This document shows, piece by piece, positions 1-8,199 of a stretch of DNA of 64,000 nt. The stretch is from Geothrix terrae. Its GTDB lineage: Bacteria > Acidobacteriota > Holophagae > Holophagales > Holophagaceae. The notes under the pieces are model-generated. The model was given only the letters and a program-made list of their open reading frames with translations, made no database searches and was not told the origin of the DNA. Position 1 is the stretch's first letter, and the number at the start of each line of letters is the position of its first letter. Both the position numbers and the translations under genes were made by a program. The stretch is taken from positions 248,001 through 312,000 of the forward strand of contig NZ_JAKZLA010000004.1 of the NCBI RefSeq assembly GCF_022808775.1, read 5' to 3'.

Positions 1-292
1 CCGCGTGGGTCTGCGGCGAGGGGCCCGCGAGATAGAGCAGGCGCTCGGCGCGCCCCAGCAGGAGGGCCTGGGAGTACGGCGTGCCCTGGCCGCGGTCCGC
101 CTCCAGGCGCCAGCCCCCCATGCGGGGCTTCTTCACGCGGTTGTGGCTGGTGGTGCCCTCGGTGGCCACGAGGCGGAACCGCGTCTCCAGCGGCGCGGTC
201 TCGCCGCGCAGCCACATCTGCATGCGGTACCGGAGGCCTTCCTGTGCCGTCGCGGGAAGGGAGAGAGCCAGAAGGAGCGCCAATCGGATCAA
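1..292 (-). CDS. Exported protein of unknown function (3' end outside window)
   Basis: Partial gene; its C-terminal part lies beyond the left edge. The visible N-terminus is a clean Sec signal peptide (hydrophobic LALLLALSLPATA, likely cleavage after ATA), followed by mature sequence beginning QEGLRYRMQMWLRGE. I chose the TTG start at 292 because a GGTGAGG-type ribosome site lies about 10 bases upstream; an in-frame ATG at 319 would add nine residues. It is divergent from the HAD gene that follows. The visible 97 residues match no family I recognise; periplasmic or outer-membrane location is inferred from the signal peptide only. Confidence 0.6.
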   Translation of the reverse strand, partial: MIRLALLLALSLPATAQEGLRYRMQMWLRGETAPLETRFRLVATEGTTSHNRVKKPRMGGWRLEADRGQGTPYSQALLLGRAERLLYLAGPSPQTHA

Positions 293-342
293 GGAACCAC
301 CATCCTCACCTTCGAGCATGCCATCTCATGCGATCCTGGGCC

Positions 343-978
343 ATGCCGCTCTGCTTCGACCTCGACGGAACCCTGGGCCACTTCAGTTCCGGATTCGTGC
401 TGCTGAGGGAGGCCCTGGGCGATCTCTGGGGCGCGCCGCCCACCGCGGAGGACCTGGGCCGCTGCTCGGGCTCCACGGACTGGGAGATCGTGGACGAGCT
501 GCACCGGATGCGCTTCGGCCGGGGACTGGACGAAGCCGGATACGAGGCCTACCAGGCCGCCTGCGTGGGCCGCTTCCGGGCGGCCTTCGCACCCGGCGGA
601 CGGGAGGCCGTGGCCTATGGCGGCATCCTCGCCGCTTTGCACCGCCTGGCGGAGCGCCACTCCGTCTGGGTGGTCTCTGGGAACGCCCCGGATCTGCTGG
701 CCTTCAAGGCTGACACCCTGGGCATCGACCCGGCCATCCCCCGCCTGGGCTCCCTGCCCCGCCACGACCGCACGGACCTGCTGCGGCGGGCCCTCCAGGG
801 CTGCCCCGGCCCCCACCTCTACGTGGGGGACCGTCCCCACGACCTGGCGGCCGCCCAAGCCGCGGGTTTGCCCTTCCTGGGCGTGGGGCCCGCCGTTCCC
901 GGGGACCACGTCAGCCTTTCTCCGGATGCCGCGCTCGAGCAGGTCATCGCGTCCGTGACCGGGCAGATGAGGACCTGA
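343..978 (+). CDS. HAD-superfamily hydrolase (phosphoglycolate phosphatase-like)
   Basis: 211-residue cytoplasmic HAD-fold phosphohydrolase. Motif I is FDLDGTL at residues 5-11 (nucleophile Asp6, acid/base Asp8), motif II is VVSGN, and motif IV is YVGDRPHD near residue 165; a helical cap lies between motifs I and II as in the phosphoglycolate phosphatase/Gph subfamily. The substrate cannot be named. Start chosen at ATG 343 because family members usually begin 3-6 residues before the first Asp; ATG 328 would add five residues (MRSWA). No good ribosome site precedes either start. It is divergent from the cut exported gene to the left. Confidence 0.8.
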   Translation: MPLCFDLDGTLGHFSSGFVLLREALGDLWGAPPTAEDLGRCSGSTDWEIVDELHRMRFGRGLDEAGYEAYQAACVGRFRAAFAPGGREAVAYGGILAALHRLAERHSVWVVSGNAPDLLAFKADTLGIDPAIPRLGSLPRHDRTDLLRRALQGCPGPHLYVGDRPHDLAAAQAAGLPFLGVGPAVPGDHVSLSPDAALEQVIASVTGQMRT

Positions 979-1052
979 AGCCCGAGGCCTCACCGGGCGC
1001 GGGCCGGGCATGGACCGGGCGCGACACTTCCTCGGCTCAGCGGGCCGCCACG

Positions 1053-1598
1053 TCAGTGGCCCTGCAGGGCCTCGTCCAGCGCCCGCTTTGCCATGCCTTC
1101 GCCGTAGCCCACCCAGCGCTTCACCACCCGGCCCTCACGGTCGATGAGGAAGGTGGTCGGAATGCCGCGAATCTCGCCCAGGGGTTCCAGCCCCCCCTTC
1201 CCGTCGGGCACGTAGGCCTTGAGCCCCAGCTGGGGATTCTTCGCGAGGAAGGGCGTCACGTCGGCCCAGCCGCGCCGGTCCACCGAGATGGGCAGGACCA
1301 CGTAGCGGTCGCCGCCGGCCTTCTGGAGTTCCGCCACCTCCGGCAGGGACTTGCGGCAGGGCGGGCACCAGGTGGCCCACACGTCCACCAGCACCACCTT
1401 GCCCTTGTACTCGGCCACGGTGTGTCGCACTCCATCGGCGTCGAGGAAGGCCACCCGGCTCACGTCCGTGCCCGCGGGCGCCCCCTCCCCGCGGAGGGTC
1501 CGGAAGCCCATCACCCCCGCCAGCAGCAGGCCGCCACCCACCAGGGCCACCGCGGCGGCCGTGCGCCAGCGCGATTCGGGGACGTAGGCATCGGACAT
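1053..1598 (-). CDS. TlpA-like membrane-anchored thiol-disulfide oxidoreductase
   Basis: 181 residues. One N-terminal transmembrane or uncleaved signal segment (about residues 13-31) is followed by a thioredoxin fold with the active site WATWCPPC (Cys78, Cys81), typical of TlpA/ResA/CcmG proteins. The likely role is reduction of disulfides outside the cytoplasmic membrane, for example apocytochrome c cysteines before haem attachment; that fits the multihaem cytochrome elsewhere in the window but is not linked by operon. Start at ATG 1598 is supported by GGGAG six bases upstream. It is divergent from the sulfurtransferase gene, and a TACCCT box on this strand lies further upstream. Confidence 0.88.
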   Translation of the reverse strand: MSDAYVPESRWRTAAAVALVGGGLLLAGVMGFRTLRGEGAPAGTDVSRVAFLDADGVRHTVAEYKGKVVLVDVWATWCPPCRKSLPEVAELQKAGGDRYVVLPISVDRRGWADVTPFLAKNPQLGLKAYVPDGKGGLEPLGEIRGIPTTFLIDREGRVVKRWVGYGEGMAKRALDEALQGH

Positions 1599-1647
1599 GG
1601 GAGCTCCCGCCATCAAGTCTTCAGGGTACTGTCCCGCCCCGGGACTT

Positions 1648-1653
1648 CATACT
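1648..1653 (+). promoter_or_regulatory. Candidate -10 box (CATACT), leaderless start
   Basis: CATACT followed by GG, exactly six bases before ATG 1660 of the sulfurtransferase. That spacing would place transcription start at the start codon. There is no Shine-Dalgarno sequence and no recognisable -35. Five other genes in the window share the same six-base spacing. Confidence 0.4.
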
Positions 1654-1659
1654 GGTTCG

Positions 1660-2502
1660 ATGCCGCTGATCTCCGCTTCCGACCTCCGCGACCGCTTCGC
1701 TTCGATCCGCCTCCTGGACGCCCGCCAGGATCCCGCCGGCTACGCGGCCGGCCATCTGCCTGGAGCCTTCCACGCGGACCTGAACCGCCACCTCAGCGCG
1801 GCCTGCGACCCGGGCCACGACCCGGCCCGGGGCGGGCGCCATCCCCTGCCGCCTCTGGCACGCTTCGCCGCCCAGCTCGGGGCCTGGGGCATCGGACCGG
1901 ACACCGAGGTAGTGGCCTACGACGCCGCGGGCGGAAGCAACGCCGCGGCGAGGCTCTGGTGGATGCTGCGGGCGCTGGGCCATGAGCGGGTCGCCGTCCT
2001 GGACGGGGGCTTGCCCGCGGCCCTGGAGGCCGGCTTGGCATTGACTGCCGACATTCCCGCCGCGAGCACCCTTCCGCCCCATCCTGCGGACCGCTGGCGC
2101 CTGCCCCTGGTGGACGCGGAGACGGTGGAGGCGATCCGCCGCGACCCCGCGCGGAAGCTGATGGACGCCCGCTCCCCCGAGCGCTGGCGCGGCGAGAACG
2201 AAACCCTCGATCCCGTCCCCGGCCACATCCCCGGCTCCGTGAACCTCTACTGGGCCGACAACCTGGGTCCCGACGGCCGCTTCAAGGCCCCGGAAACCCT
2301 GCGGGCCCAGTACGAGGCGGCCCTGGGCGGCGTGTCTCCCGAGCGCCTGGCCGTCCACTGCGGCAGTGGCGTCACCGCCTGCCACAACCTGCTGGCCATG
2401 GCGGTGGCCGGCCTCCCCGGCGCGGCCCTCTACGTGGGGAGCTGGAGCGAGTGGTGCCGGTCACCCAGGGAGAAAAGCGGATCCGCGAAGGACACGAAGT
2501 AA
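1660..2502 (+). CDS. Two-domain sulfurtransferase (3-mercaptopyruvate/thiosulfate type) with altered C-terminus
   Basis: 280 residues with two tandem rhodanese domains. The N-terminal domain (LLDARQDPAGYAAGHLPGA near the start) is the inactive partner; the C-terminal domain carries the persulfide-forming cysteine in HCGSGVTA (Cys234). The CGSGVTA loop is the form usual in 3-mercaptopyruvate sulfurtransferases. Family members generally end WSEW followed by a short PVA-type tail; here WSEWC is followed by SPREKSGSAKDTK, encoded by the edge of a CACGAAG-type repeat (2479-2602). The mature fold is probably intact. The start has no ribosome site but lies six bases after a CATACT box. Ends before an MFS gene. 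Confidence 0.87.
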   Translation: MPLISASDLRDRFASIRLLDARQDPAGYAAGHLPGAFHADLNRHLSAACDPGHDPARGGRHPLPPLARFAAQLGAWGIGPDTEVVAYDAAGGSNAAARLWWMLRALGHERVAVLDGGLPAALEAGLALTADIPAASTLPPHPADRWRLPLVDAETVEAIRRDPARKLMDARSPERWRGENETLDPVPGHIPGSVNLYWADNLGPDGRFKAPETLRAQYEAALGGVSPERLAVHCGSGVTACHNLLAMAVAGLPGAALYVGSWSEWCRSPREKSGSAKDTK

Positions 2503-2602
2503 AGAAGGCATGGCCACGAAGAAAGGCCGACGCCACGTGCTCCACCTGCCCCGATCTCCTTCGTATTCTTGATTCATGTCTTGGTGCCCTTCGTGGAGAT
2601 CC
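2479..2602. repeat. Diverged CACGAAG-type inverted repeat, copy A
   Basis: Imperfect inverted repeat of about 45 bases per arm. The left arm begins GGATCCGCGAAGGACACG at 2479; the right arm ends in the complementary CCCTTCGTGGAGATCC at 2602. It belongs to the same sequence class as the copies at 27486-27559 and 31315-31406 but is more degraded. Its left edge encodes the last residues of the sulfurtransferase, and its right edge ends 8 bases before the MFS start, supplying the only GGAG-like sequence upstream of it. Confidence 0.65.
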
Positions 2603-2610
2603 TTAAATCT

Positions 2611-3801
2611 ATGAACCCCTGGCGCGGCCTCCGAGGCCTCCCCCGCGAAGTCTGGCTGGTCTGCGCCAGCACCCTGGTGAACCGGCTGGGCACCATGGCC
2701 CTGCCCTTCCTGGTGCTCTACCTCACGGAAGCCCGCCGCTGGACGCCGGAGCAGGCGGCCTTCGGCATGATGGTCTATGGCACCGGAGCGCTGACGGCGG
2801 GCCCCTTCGCGGGCCGGCTGGCGGACCGGCTGGGCCACGTCCGAGTGCTGAAGGCCAGCCTCTGGATCTCCGGCGCGCTGATGCTGGTGCTGCCCTTCGC
2901 CAATGCGAGGCCCCTGCTCTTCGTGCTCATCTTCCTCTGGGCCGCCTTCACCCAGGCCTTCTGGCCCAGCGCCATGGCCCTGCTGGCGGACCTCGCCGCG
3001 CCGGAGCAGCGCAAGGCGGTCTACGCCCTGCATCGGCTTTCGGTGAACCTGGGCATGGCCGTGGGCCCGGCCCTTGGGGGCGTCATCGCCCACCACAGCT
3101 ACACCTGGGTGTTCTGGACCGATGGCCTCAGCACCCTGGCCGGTGCCGTGCTGCTGGGCCTGCTGCTCACCTCGGCCCCGCGCCCCGCCGCTCCCCATGG
3201 CCATGCGCCGGGCGCGAGCCCCTGGCGGGACCGCCGCCTGGCCTTCCTGCTGCTGCCCTTCATCCCCATGCTGATGGTGTTCTTCCAGATCGAGGGCACG
3301 CTGCCGCTCTGGGTGGTGCGCGACCTGGGCCTGGGCAGCCGCTTCTACGGCCTGCTGTTCACGGTGAACACCCTGCTCATCGTGGCCCTGGAGGTGGCCC
3401 TCAACCTGGCCATGGCCCGCTGGCCCCATGGGCGGCAGCTCTTCCTGGGCTCGCTGTTCCTCGCCTTCGGCTTCGGCCTCACGGCCTGGGCCACGGGGCA
3501 CATCATGCTGATCCTCACCACGATGATCTGGACCTTCGGCGAGATGACGCTCTTCCCGGCCATGAGCGATGCCGTGGCCACCCTGGCCCCGCCGGACCGG
3601 CGGGGCGAGTACATGGGCCTGCTCTCGCTCTGCTTCGCCGTGGGCCTGGCCCTGGGCCCCTGGCTGGGCGTGCTGGCCTACGCCAAGGCCGGGCCGCGGG
3701 CCCTGTGGATCGCCACCTTCGGCATCTCGCTCGCCGCCGGCCTGATGCTGGCGAGGTTCCGGACGCCGGCGGCCCAGAAGGTGGCTGGACCGACCGGCTA
3801 G
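2611..3801 (+). CDS. MFS transporter (12-TM, drug/sugar efflux type)
   Basis: 396 residues, highly hydrophobic, with about 12 predicted membrane segments split by a central cytoplasmic loop (PRPAAPHGHAPGASPWRDRR). The signature loop between TM2 and TM3, GRLADRLGHVRVL, matches the MFS GxLaDrxGrrxxl motif. The family moves small solutes with proton symport or antiport; the substrate is unknown and a multidrug/MdtH-like exporter is as plausible as any other. Start ATG 2611 was chosen over an upstream in-frame start that lies within repeat sequence. The last bases overlap a TAGAAT box preceding the next gene. Confidence 0.85.
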   Translation: MNPWRGLRGLPREVWLVCASTLVNRLGTMALPFLVLYLTEARRWTPEQAAFGMMVYGTGALTAGPFAGRLADRLGHVRVLKASLWISGALMLVLPFANARPLLFVLIFLWAAFTQAFWPSAMALLADLAAPEQRKAVYALHRLSVNLGMAVGPALGGVIAHHSYTWVFWTDGLSTLAGAVLLGLLLTSAPRPAAPHGHAPGASPWRDRRLAFLLLPFIPMLMVFFQIEGTLPLWVVRDLGLGSRFYGLLFTVNTLLIVALEVALNLAMARWPHGRQLFLGSLFLAFGFGLTAWATGHIMLILTTMIWTFGEMTLFPAMSDAVATLAPPDRRGEYMGLLSLCFAVGLALGPWLGVLAYAKAGPRALWIATFGISLAAGLMLARFRTPAAQKVAGPTG

Positions 3802-3804
3802 AAT
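3799..3804 (+). promoter_or_regulatory. Candidate -10 box (TAGAAT) for the MacB-type permease
   Basis: GGCTAGAATGG overlaps the stop codon of the MFS gene and lies 39 bases before ATG 3844. It matches the recurrent GGCTANNCTGG box of this window; here the gene has a normal leader with a GGGAGG ribosome site. No clear -35 is seen. Confidence 0.35.
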
Positions 3805-3843
3805 GGTCTCCAGCGGGAAGACAGCGGGATTCGGGAGGCGCCC

Positions 3844-5067
3844 ATGGGGGTTCTCGAATTGGTCAAGGAAGCCCTGGTAGCCACTGCGCGGAACAAGCTC
3901 CGGGCCATCCTGACCATGCTCGGGATCATCATCGGCGTGGGCGCCGTCATCGCGATGATCGGCATCGGCGAGGGGTCCAAGCGGGCCTCCGTCGCGATCA
4001 TCCGGAACATGGGTTCCAACATGCTGACCATCTTCCCGGGAGTCCCCGGAACCCACACCCACCATGGACCGCAGGCCATGGGCAGCGGCGAGATCCTCAA
4101 GGACGACGATGCCGCGCTGATCCAGACGGAGCTGCAGGACTCCAGCGTGCGGGCCGCGACGCCCCAGGTCCAGACCACGCGGCCGGTGATCTACCAGAAC
4201 GCCACCTTCATCACCCATGTCCAGGGGACCGGGCCCGAATTCCAGACCATCCGAGCCTGGGAACTGGAGGCCGGGCGCTTCTTCACCGAGGGCGAGGTGA
4301 GGGGCCAGGCCCTGGTCTGCGTCATCGGCCAGACCGTCAAGGCCACCCTCTTCCCGTACGGGGATGATCCGCTGGGGCAGACCATCCGCATCGGCACGCT
4401 CCCCTTCCAGGTCGTCGGGCTGCTGGAGCGCAAGGGCGCCGGCATGTGGGGCGACCAGGACGACCTCGTCGTGGCCCCCTACACGACCGTGATGCGCAAG
4501 GTCATGGGGCGGACCACCATCCAGCGGATCGTGGTCAGCGCGCACGAGGGCGAGACCGGCCTCGCCGAGGCGGAGATCACCGCCCTGCTCCGGCAGCACC
4601 TGAAGGTGCCCCTCAGCCAAGTGACGCCCTTCAACATCCGGAAGCAGGATGAGATGGTCCAGGCCATGGAGCGGCAGGCGGGCATCCTGACGGCCCTTCT
4701 CGCGGTCGCCGCGAGCATCTCCCTGGTGGTCGGAGGCATCGGCATCTCGAACATCATGCTGGTGAGCGTGACCGAGCGGACCCGGGAGATCGGCATGCGA
4801 CGGGCCGTGGGCGCCACACGACGGGCCATCCTCTGGCAGTTCCTCTCTGAAACCGTGGCTCTCGCGGGGCTTGGCGGCATCCTCGGCGTCGCGCTGGCAT
4901 TCATGGCCATCGCCCTCCTGGCCCGCATGCAGGTCCCGGCGGTCACGGAGGGATGGGCCATCCTGCTGGGCCTGGGCTTCAGTGCCGGGGTCGGCCTTGT
5001 GGCCGGCCTGCTGCCCGCGCTGAAAGCCGCCCGCCTGGACGTGATCGATGCGCTGAGATATGAGTGA
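3844..5067 (+). CDS. MacB/FtsX-type ABC transporter permease (orphan)
   Basis: 407 residues. An N-terminal TM (ILTMLGIIIGVGAVIAMI) is followed by a large periplasmic MacB core domain (about residues 50-260) and three C-terminal TM helices of the FtsX domain, ending in the family-typical ALRYE. Such permeases work with a separate ATPase and often a MacA-type adaptor in lipoprotein or small-molecule export or mechanotransmission. Neither partner is encoded next to it. Good GGGAGG ribosome site 6-7 bases before ATG. Convergent with the acyl-CoA synthetase, with six bases between the stop codons. A paralogous permease lies at 12133. Confidence 0.88.
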   Translation: MGVLELVKEALVATARNKLRAILTMLGIIIGVGAVIAMIGIGEGSKRASVAIIRNMGSNMLTIFPGVPGTHTHHGPQAMGSGEILKDDDAALIQTELQDSSVRAATPQVQTTRPVIYQNATFITHVQGTGPEFQTIRAWELEAGRFFTEGEVRGQALVCVIGQTVKATLFPYGDDPLGQTIRIGTLPFQVVGLLERKGAGMWGDQDDLVVAPYTTVMRKVMGRTTIQRIVVSAHEGETGLAEAEITALLRQHLKVPLSQVTPFNIRKQDEMVQAMERQAGILTALLAVAASISLVVGGIGISNIMLVSVTERTREIGMRRAVGATRRAILWQFLSETVALAGLGGILGVALAFMAIALLARMQVPAVTEGWAILLGLGFSAGVGLVAGLLPALKAARLDVIDALRYE

Positions 5068-5073
5068 CCGGGG

Positions 5074-6711
5074 CTAACTGAGGGCGTCTGTGGACTTCAT
5101 GCGCTGGCGCAGGACGTACTTCTGGATCTTGCCCGTGGAGGTCTTGGGGATGGATCCGAACACCACCATGGGCGGCACCTTGAAGCGCGCCAGGTGCGTC
5201 CGGCAGTGGGCGATGATGTCCTCCTCCTTCGCCGTGGCGCCCTCCTTCAGCTCCACGAAGGCGCAGGGCACCTCGCCCCACTTGGGATCGGGCTTGGCCA
5301 CGATGGCGGCCACCAGCACGTCGGGATGGCGGTAGAGCACGTCCTCCACCTCCAGCGAGGAGATGTTCTCGCCGCCGGAGATGATGATGTCCTTGCTGCG
5401 GTCCTTGATCTTCACGTAGCCGTCGGGCTCCAGCACGGCCAGGTCCCCGGTGTGGAACCAGCCGCCGGCGAAGGCCTCCTCGGTGGCCGCGGGGTTCTTG
5501 AGGTAGCCCTTCATGACGATGTTGCCGCGGAACATGATCTCGCCCATGGTCTGGCCGTCGGCGGGCACGGGCTGCATGGTGGCCGGGTCCATCACGGTCA
5601 TGGCCTCCTGGAGAAGGTAGGGGATGCCCTGGCGACCGTTCAGGCGGGCGCGCTCCCCGAGGGGCAGCTCGGCCCACTCCTCCCGCTTCACGCAGACCCC
5701 CGCGGGACCGTAGGTCTCCGTGAGGCCGTAGACATGGGTGATGCTGACGCCCAGCTTCTCCATCCCTTCGATGATGGCGGCCGGCGGCGCGGCCCCGGCC
5801 ACGGCGGCGGACACTGGGTGGCCCAGCCCTTCGGGGATGAGGTGGGCAGCGTTGATGAGCATGCCGAGGACCACCGGGGCGCCGCAGAAGTGGGTCACGC
5901 CGTGGCGCTGGATCAGCTCGAAGATGGCCTTGGGATCCACCTGGCGCAGGCAGACATTGACGCCGGAGAGGGCGGCCACGGTCCAGGGGAAGCACCAGCC
6001 GTTGCAGTGGAACATGGGCAGGGTCCAGAGGTAGACCGCGTGCGGCGGCATGTTCCAGCTGAGGACGTTGGCCACCGCGTTGAGGTAGGCGCCCCGGTGG
6101 TGGTAGACCACGCCCTTGGGGTTCCCCGTGGTGCCCGAGGTGTAGTTGAGGGAGATGGCGTCCCACTCGTCTGCCGGCAGCTGCCAGGCGAAGTCCGGAT
6201 CACCCTCCCGGAGGAACTGCTCGTACTCGATGGAACCCAGCAGGTCGCCCTTGGCGGCGGGGTCATCCACGTCCACCACCAGGATCTCCTGGTCCTCCAG
6301 CAGCTCCAGGGCGCGGCGGATGGTGGGGGCGAAATCCCGGTCCGTGAGCAGCACCTTGGCCTCGCCGTGCTTGAGCATGAAAGCGATGGACTCCGCGTCC
6401 AGGCGGGTGTTGAGGGTGTTGAGCACCGCCCCGGCCATGGGCACGCCGAAGTGGGCCTCGAACATGGCGGGCACGTTGGGCAGCATGGCCGCCACGGTGT
6501 CCCCGGGCTTCACCCCGCGGCGGACCAGGGCCGAAGCCAGGCGGCGGCAGCGGGCGTAGGTCTCGGACCAGGTGATGGCCCGGTCGCCGTGGACGATGGC
6601 CTTCTTGCGCGGGAAGACCATGGCGGCGCGCTCCATGAAGGTGAGCGGCGACAGCTGGACGTGGTTGGCCTGGTTCTTGTCTAGACCCGTGGCGAAGGGA
6701 CTGCGGCCCAT
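5074..6711 (-). CDS. Acyl-CoA synthetase (AMP-forming fatty acid-CoA ligase)
   Basis: 545 residues, full length for the class I adenylate-forming enzymes. The phosphate-binding P-loop YTSGTTGNPKG starts at residue 190, HVYGLTETYG is the adenine motif, HTGDLAVLEPDGYVKIKDRSKD holds the hinge, and GKIQK near the end has the catalytic lysine. It should activate a carboxylate (probably a medium- or long-chain fatty acid) to acyl-CoA through an acyl-AMP, feeding beta-oxidation. Start ATG 6711 is preferred over ATG 6717 because GGGAGG lies six bases before 6711 but directly abuts 6717. Cytoplasmic or peripheral membrane. Substrate length cannot be read from sequence. Confidence 0.9.
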   Translation of the reverse strand: MGRSPFATGLDKNQANHVQLSPLTFMERAAMVFPRKKAIVHGDRAITWSETYARCRRLASALVRRGVKPGDTVAAMLPNVPAMFEAHFGVPMAGAVLNTLNTRLDAESIAFMLKHGEAKVLLTDRDFAPTIRRALELLEDQEILVVDVDDPAAKGDLLGSIEYEQFLREGDPDFAWQLPADEWDAISLNYTSGTTGNPKGVVYHHRGAYLNAVANVLSWNMPPHAVYLWTLPMFHCNGWCFPWTVAALSGVNVCLRQVDPKAIFELIQRHGVTHFCGAPVVLGMLINAAHLIPEGLGHPVSAAVAGAAPPAAIIEGMEKLGVSITHVYGLTETYGPAGVCVKREEWAELPLGERARLNGRQGIPYLLQEAMTVMDPATMQPVPADGQTMGEIMFRGNIVMKGYLKNPAATEEAFAGGWFHTGDLAVLEPDGYVKIKDRSKDIIISGGENISSLEVEDVLYRHPDVLVAAIVAKPDPKWGEVPCAFVELKEGATAKEEDIIAHCRTHLARFKVPPMVVFGSIPKTSTGKIQKYVLRQRMKSTDALS

Positions 6712-6841
6712 GGACATCCTCCCGGAGGTCAGATCGTGGTGATGGTTGTGGGGAGATCTTTTCCCAGGCTACTCCCGGGCCCGGGTCCCCACAGCGCCAT
6801 CGGTCACAACTCCGGGCCGCCACGGACCCGCCGTTCCGGCT

Positions 6842-7022
6842 GGACCGGGAGAGGGCGGCCCAGAGGACGAGGTGGCCGCCCGCGGAAAGTCCCGTGCCAC
6901 ATCCGCATCAGCGGAAGGGGCCCGTCTGAGGCCGGCAGCCACAGGTCGGCCACCTGGTCCGGGTGGGCCCCGTAGGCCAACGTACGCCCGGGAGACGGGC
7001 GTCCCTGCGCGGGTTCGGACAT
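6842..7022 (-). pseudogene. Deleted and frameshifted alpha/beta-hydrolase relic
   Basis: From ATG 7022 (AGGGG ribosome site intact) the frame reads about 48 residues resembling the N-terminus of a dienelactone/acyl-peptide-hydrolase-like protein: LAYGAHPDQVADLWLPASDG, then GPLPLMRMWHG, the strand and HG oxyanion motif. Directly after this, the neighbouring frame reads SAGGHLVLWAALSRS, matching the nucleophile elbow GHSAGGHLALWAA of the same family. The sequence between HG and the elbow and everything after the elbow is missing, so an internal deletion plus frameshift killed the gene. It lies 24 bases downstream of the MDR oxidoreductase on the same strand. The remaining gap 6712-6841 shows nothing I can identify. 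Confidence 0.6.
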
Positions 7023-7046
7023 GGGGTTCCCCTGGGAGCGGACCGG

Positions 7047-8057
7047 CTACAGGTCGATGACCACCTTCCCGAAGTGGCGGCCGGACCGCAAGTGCTCGTA
7101 GGCCTCCCGGGTCTGGGCGAAGGGGAAGGCCCGGTCGATCACGGGCCGGACACCCGTGGCGGAGAGGAAGCGGCCGAGATCCTCCGACATGGCCCGGTTG
7201 CCCACGAAGATGCCGGCGAGGCGCTTCGCGCCGCCGATCACGGCGAAGGGGTCGAAGGCGCCGGCCCAGCCGCTGAGGCCGCCGATGATGGCCACGGTGC
7301 CGCCCATGCGCGTGCTGGCCATAGAACGCTCGAAGGTCCCGAGACCCCCCACCTCCAGCGCCAGGTCGACGCCCTCCCCGCCGGTGAGGCGCCGCACCTC
7401 GTCCTGCCACTCCGGGATCTCGCGGTAGTTGAGGGTTTCGTGGGCGCCGAGGGCGCGGGCCCGCTCCAGCTTGGCGTCGCTCGACGAGGTGAGGATGGTG
7501 CGCAGGCCGGCGGCGCTGGCGATCTGCAGGGCCCAGATGGAGACGCCGCCCGTGCCCAGCAGAAGCACGCTGTCCCCGGCCTTCAGGCGTCCTTCCACGA
7601 AGAGGCTGTTCCAGGCCGTGACGCCGGCGCAGGGGATGGATGCCGCCTCGCGGAAATCCAGGTGGGCGGGCACTTCCACAAGGGCCTCTTCGTGGAAGAG
7701 CGCCGCTTCGGCCAGGACGCCGTCCGCCACGGCTCCCAGGGCGCCGGCGGTGTTGGCCGGAGTGGGTCGCCCGTGGATCCACCGCGGGAAGAAGGTGCTG
7801 GCCACGCGGTCGCCCACTCGGAAGCGGGTGACGCCTGGGCCCACCGCCACCACCTCGCCGGCGGCGTCCGAGGCCGGCACCACCGGCGCGGGCGAGGCGC
7901 TCAGGTAGGTCCCGTCGGCGATCATGAGGTCACGGTAGTTCAGGGCCACGGCGCGGATGCGCACCCTCACCTGGTTCGGACCCGGCGCCGCAAGCTCCCG
8001 CTCGACCAGCTCCAGGCTGGTGATCCCGCGGCCTGACGTGATTTGGTAGGTCTTCAT
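7047..8057 (-). CDS. NAD(P)-dependent MDR oxidoreductase (zinc-free, quinone-reductase-like)
   Basis: 336 residues of the medium-chain dehydrogenase/reductase superfamily. It has a GroES-like N-terminal domain (VRIRAVALNYRDLMIADG; PASDAAGEVVAVG) and a Rossmann domain with the dinucleotide loop LLLGTGGVSIWALQIA. The Cys-rich structural-zinc lobe of classic alcohol dehydrogenases is absent, which fits quinone/enoyl reductase-like members. The reaction is hydride transfer between NAD(P)H and an enone, quinone or alcohol; the substrate is unknown. Start ATG 8057 has GGAGGAG four bases upstream. A dead alpha/beta-hydrolase gene follows it, suggesting a former two-gene operon. Confidence 0.85.
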   Translation of the reverse strand: MKTYQITSGRGITSLELVERELAAPGPNQVRVRIRAVALNYRDLMIADGTYLSASPAPVVPASDAAGEVVAVGPGVTRFRVGDRVASTFFPRWIHGRPTPANTAGALGAVADGVLAEAALFHEEALVEVPAHLDFREAASIPCAGVTAWNSLFVEGRLKAGDSVLLLGTGGVSIWALQIASAAGLRTILTSSSDAKLERARALGAHETLNYREIPEWQDEVRRLTGGEGVDLALEVGGLGTFERSMASTRMGGTVAIIGGLSGWAGAFDPFAVIGGAKRLAGIFVGNRAMSEDLGRFLSATGVRPVIDRAFPFAQTREAYEHLRSGRHFGKVVIDL

Positions 8058-8179
8058 GGCTGCTCCTCCACGCTCCTCCCGCGTCCGGCGGGGACGACCC
8101 ACCATGGGATCGGGCAGGCGGAAGCGGAAGGAGGCACTCTCGCGAGCGGTAGGCACCCCCGGGTGAGGCATGCGCAGGG

Positions 8180-8198
8180 CGCGGCCCACAGGGCCGCG
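8180..8198 (-). terminator. GC-rich hairpin just past a stop codon
   Basis: Perfect 8-bp stem CGCGGCCC/GGGCCGCG with an ACA loop, one base past the stop codon of the small exported gene at 8200. There is no T-tract, so it may be a transcript-stabilising hairpin rather than an intrinsic terminator. Confidence 0.4.
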
Positions 8199-8199
8199 T

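Noticed and set aside
2461-4620. Long minus-strand open frame (over 700 codons) opposite the MFS and permease genes
   Set aside because: Composition is His/Gly/Glu/Gln-rich shadow of GC-rich codons; both plus-strand genes have clear family motifs. Similar antisense frames opposite the adaptor (10187-11809), rpsA (32116-33627), S9 peptidase (37869-40259) and sbcC were rejected for the same reason.
6721-6841. Possible small gene between the acyl-CoA synthetase and the hydrolase relic
   Set aside because: No start with a ribosome site, no recognisable motif; treated as decayed sequence.
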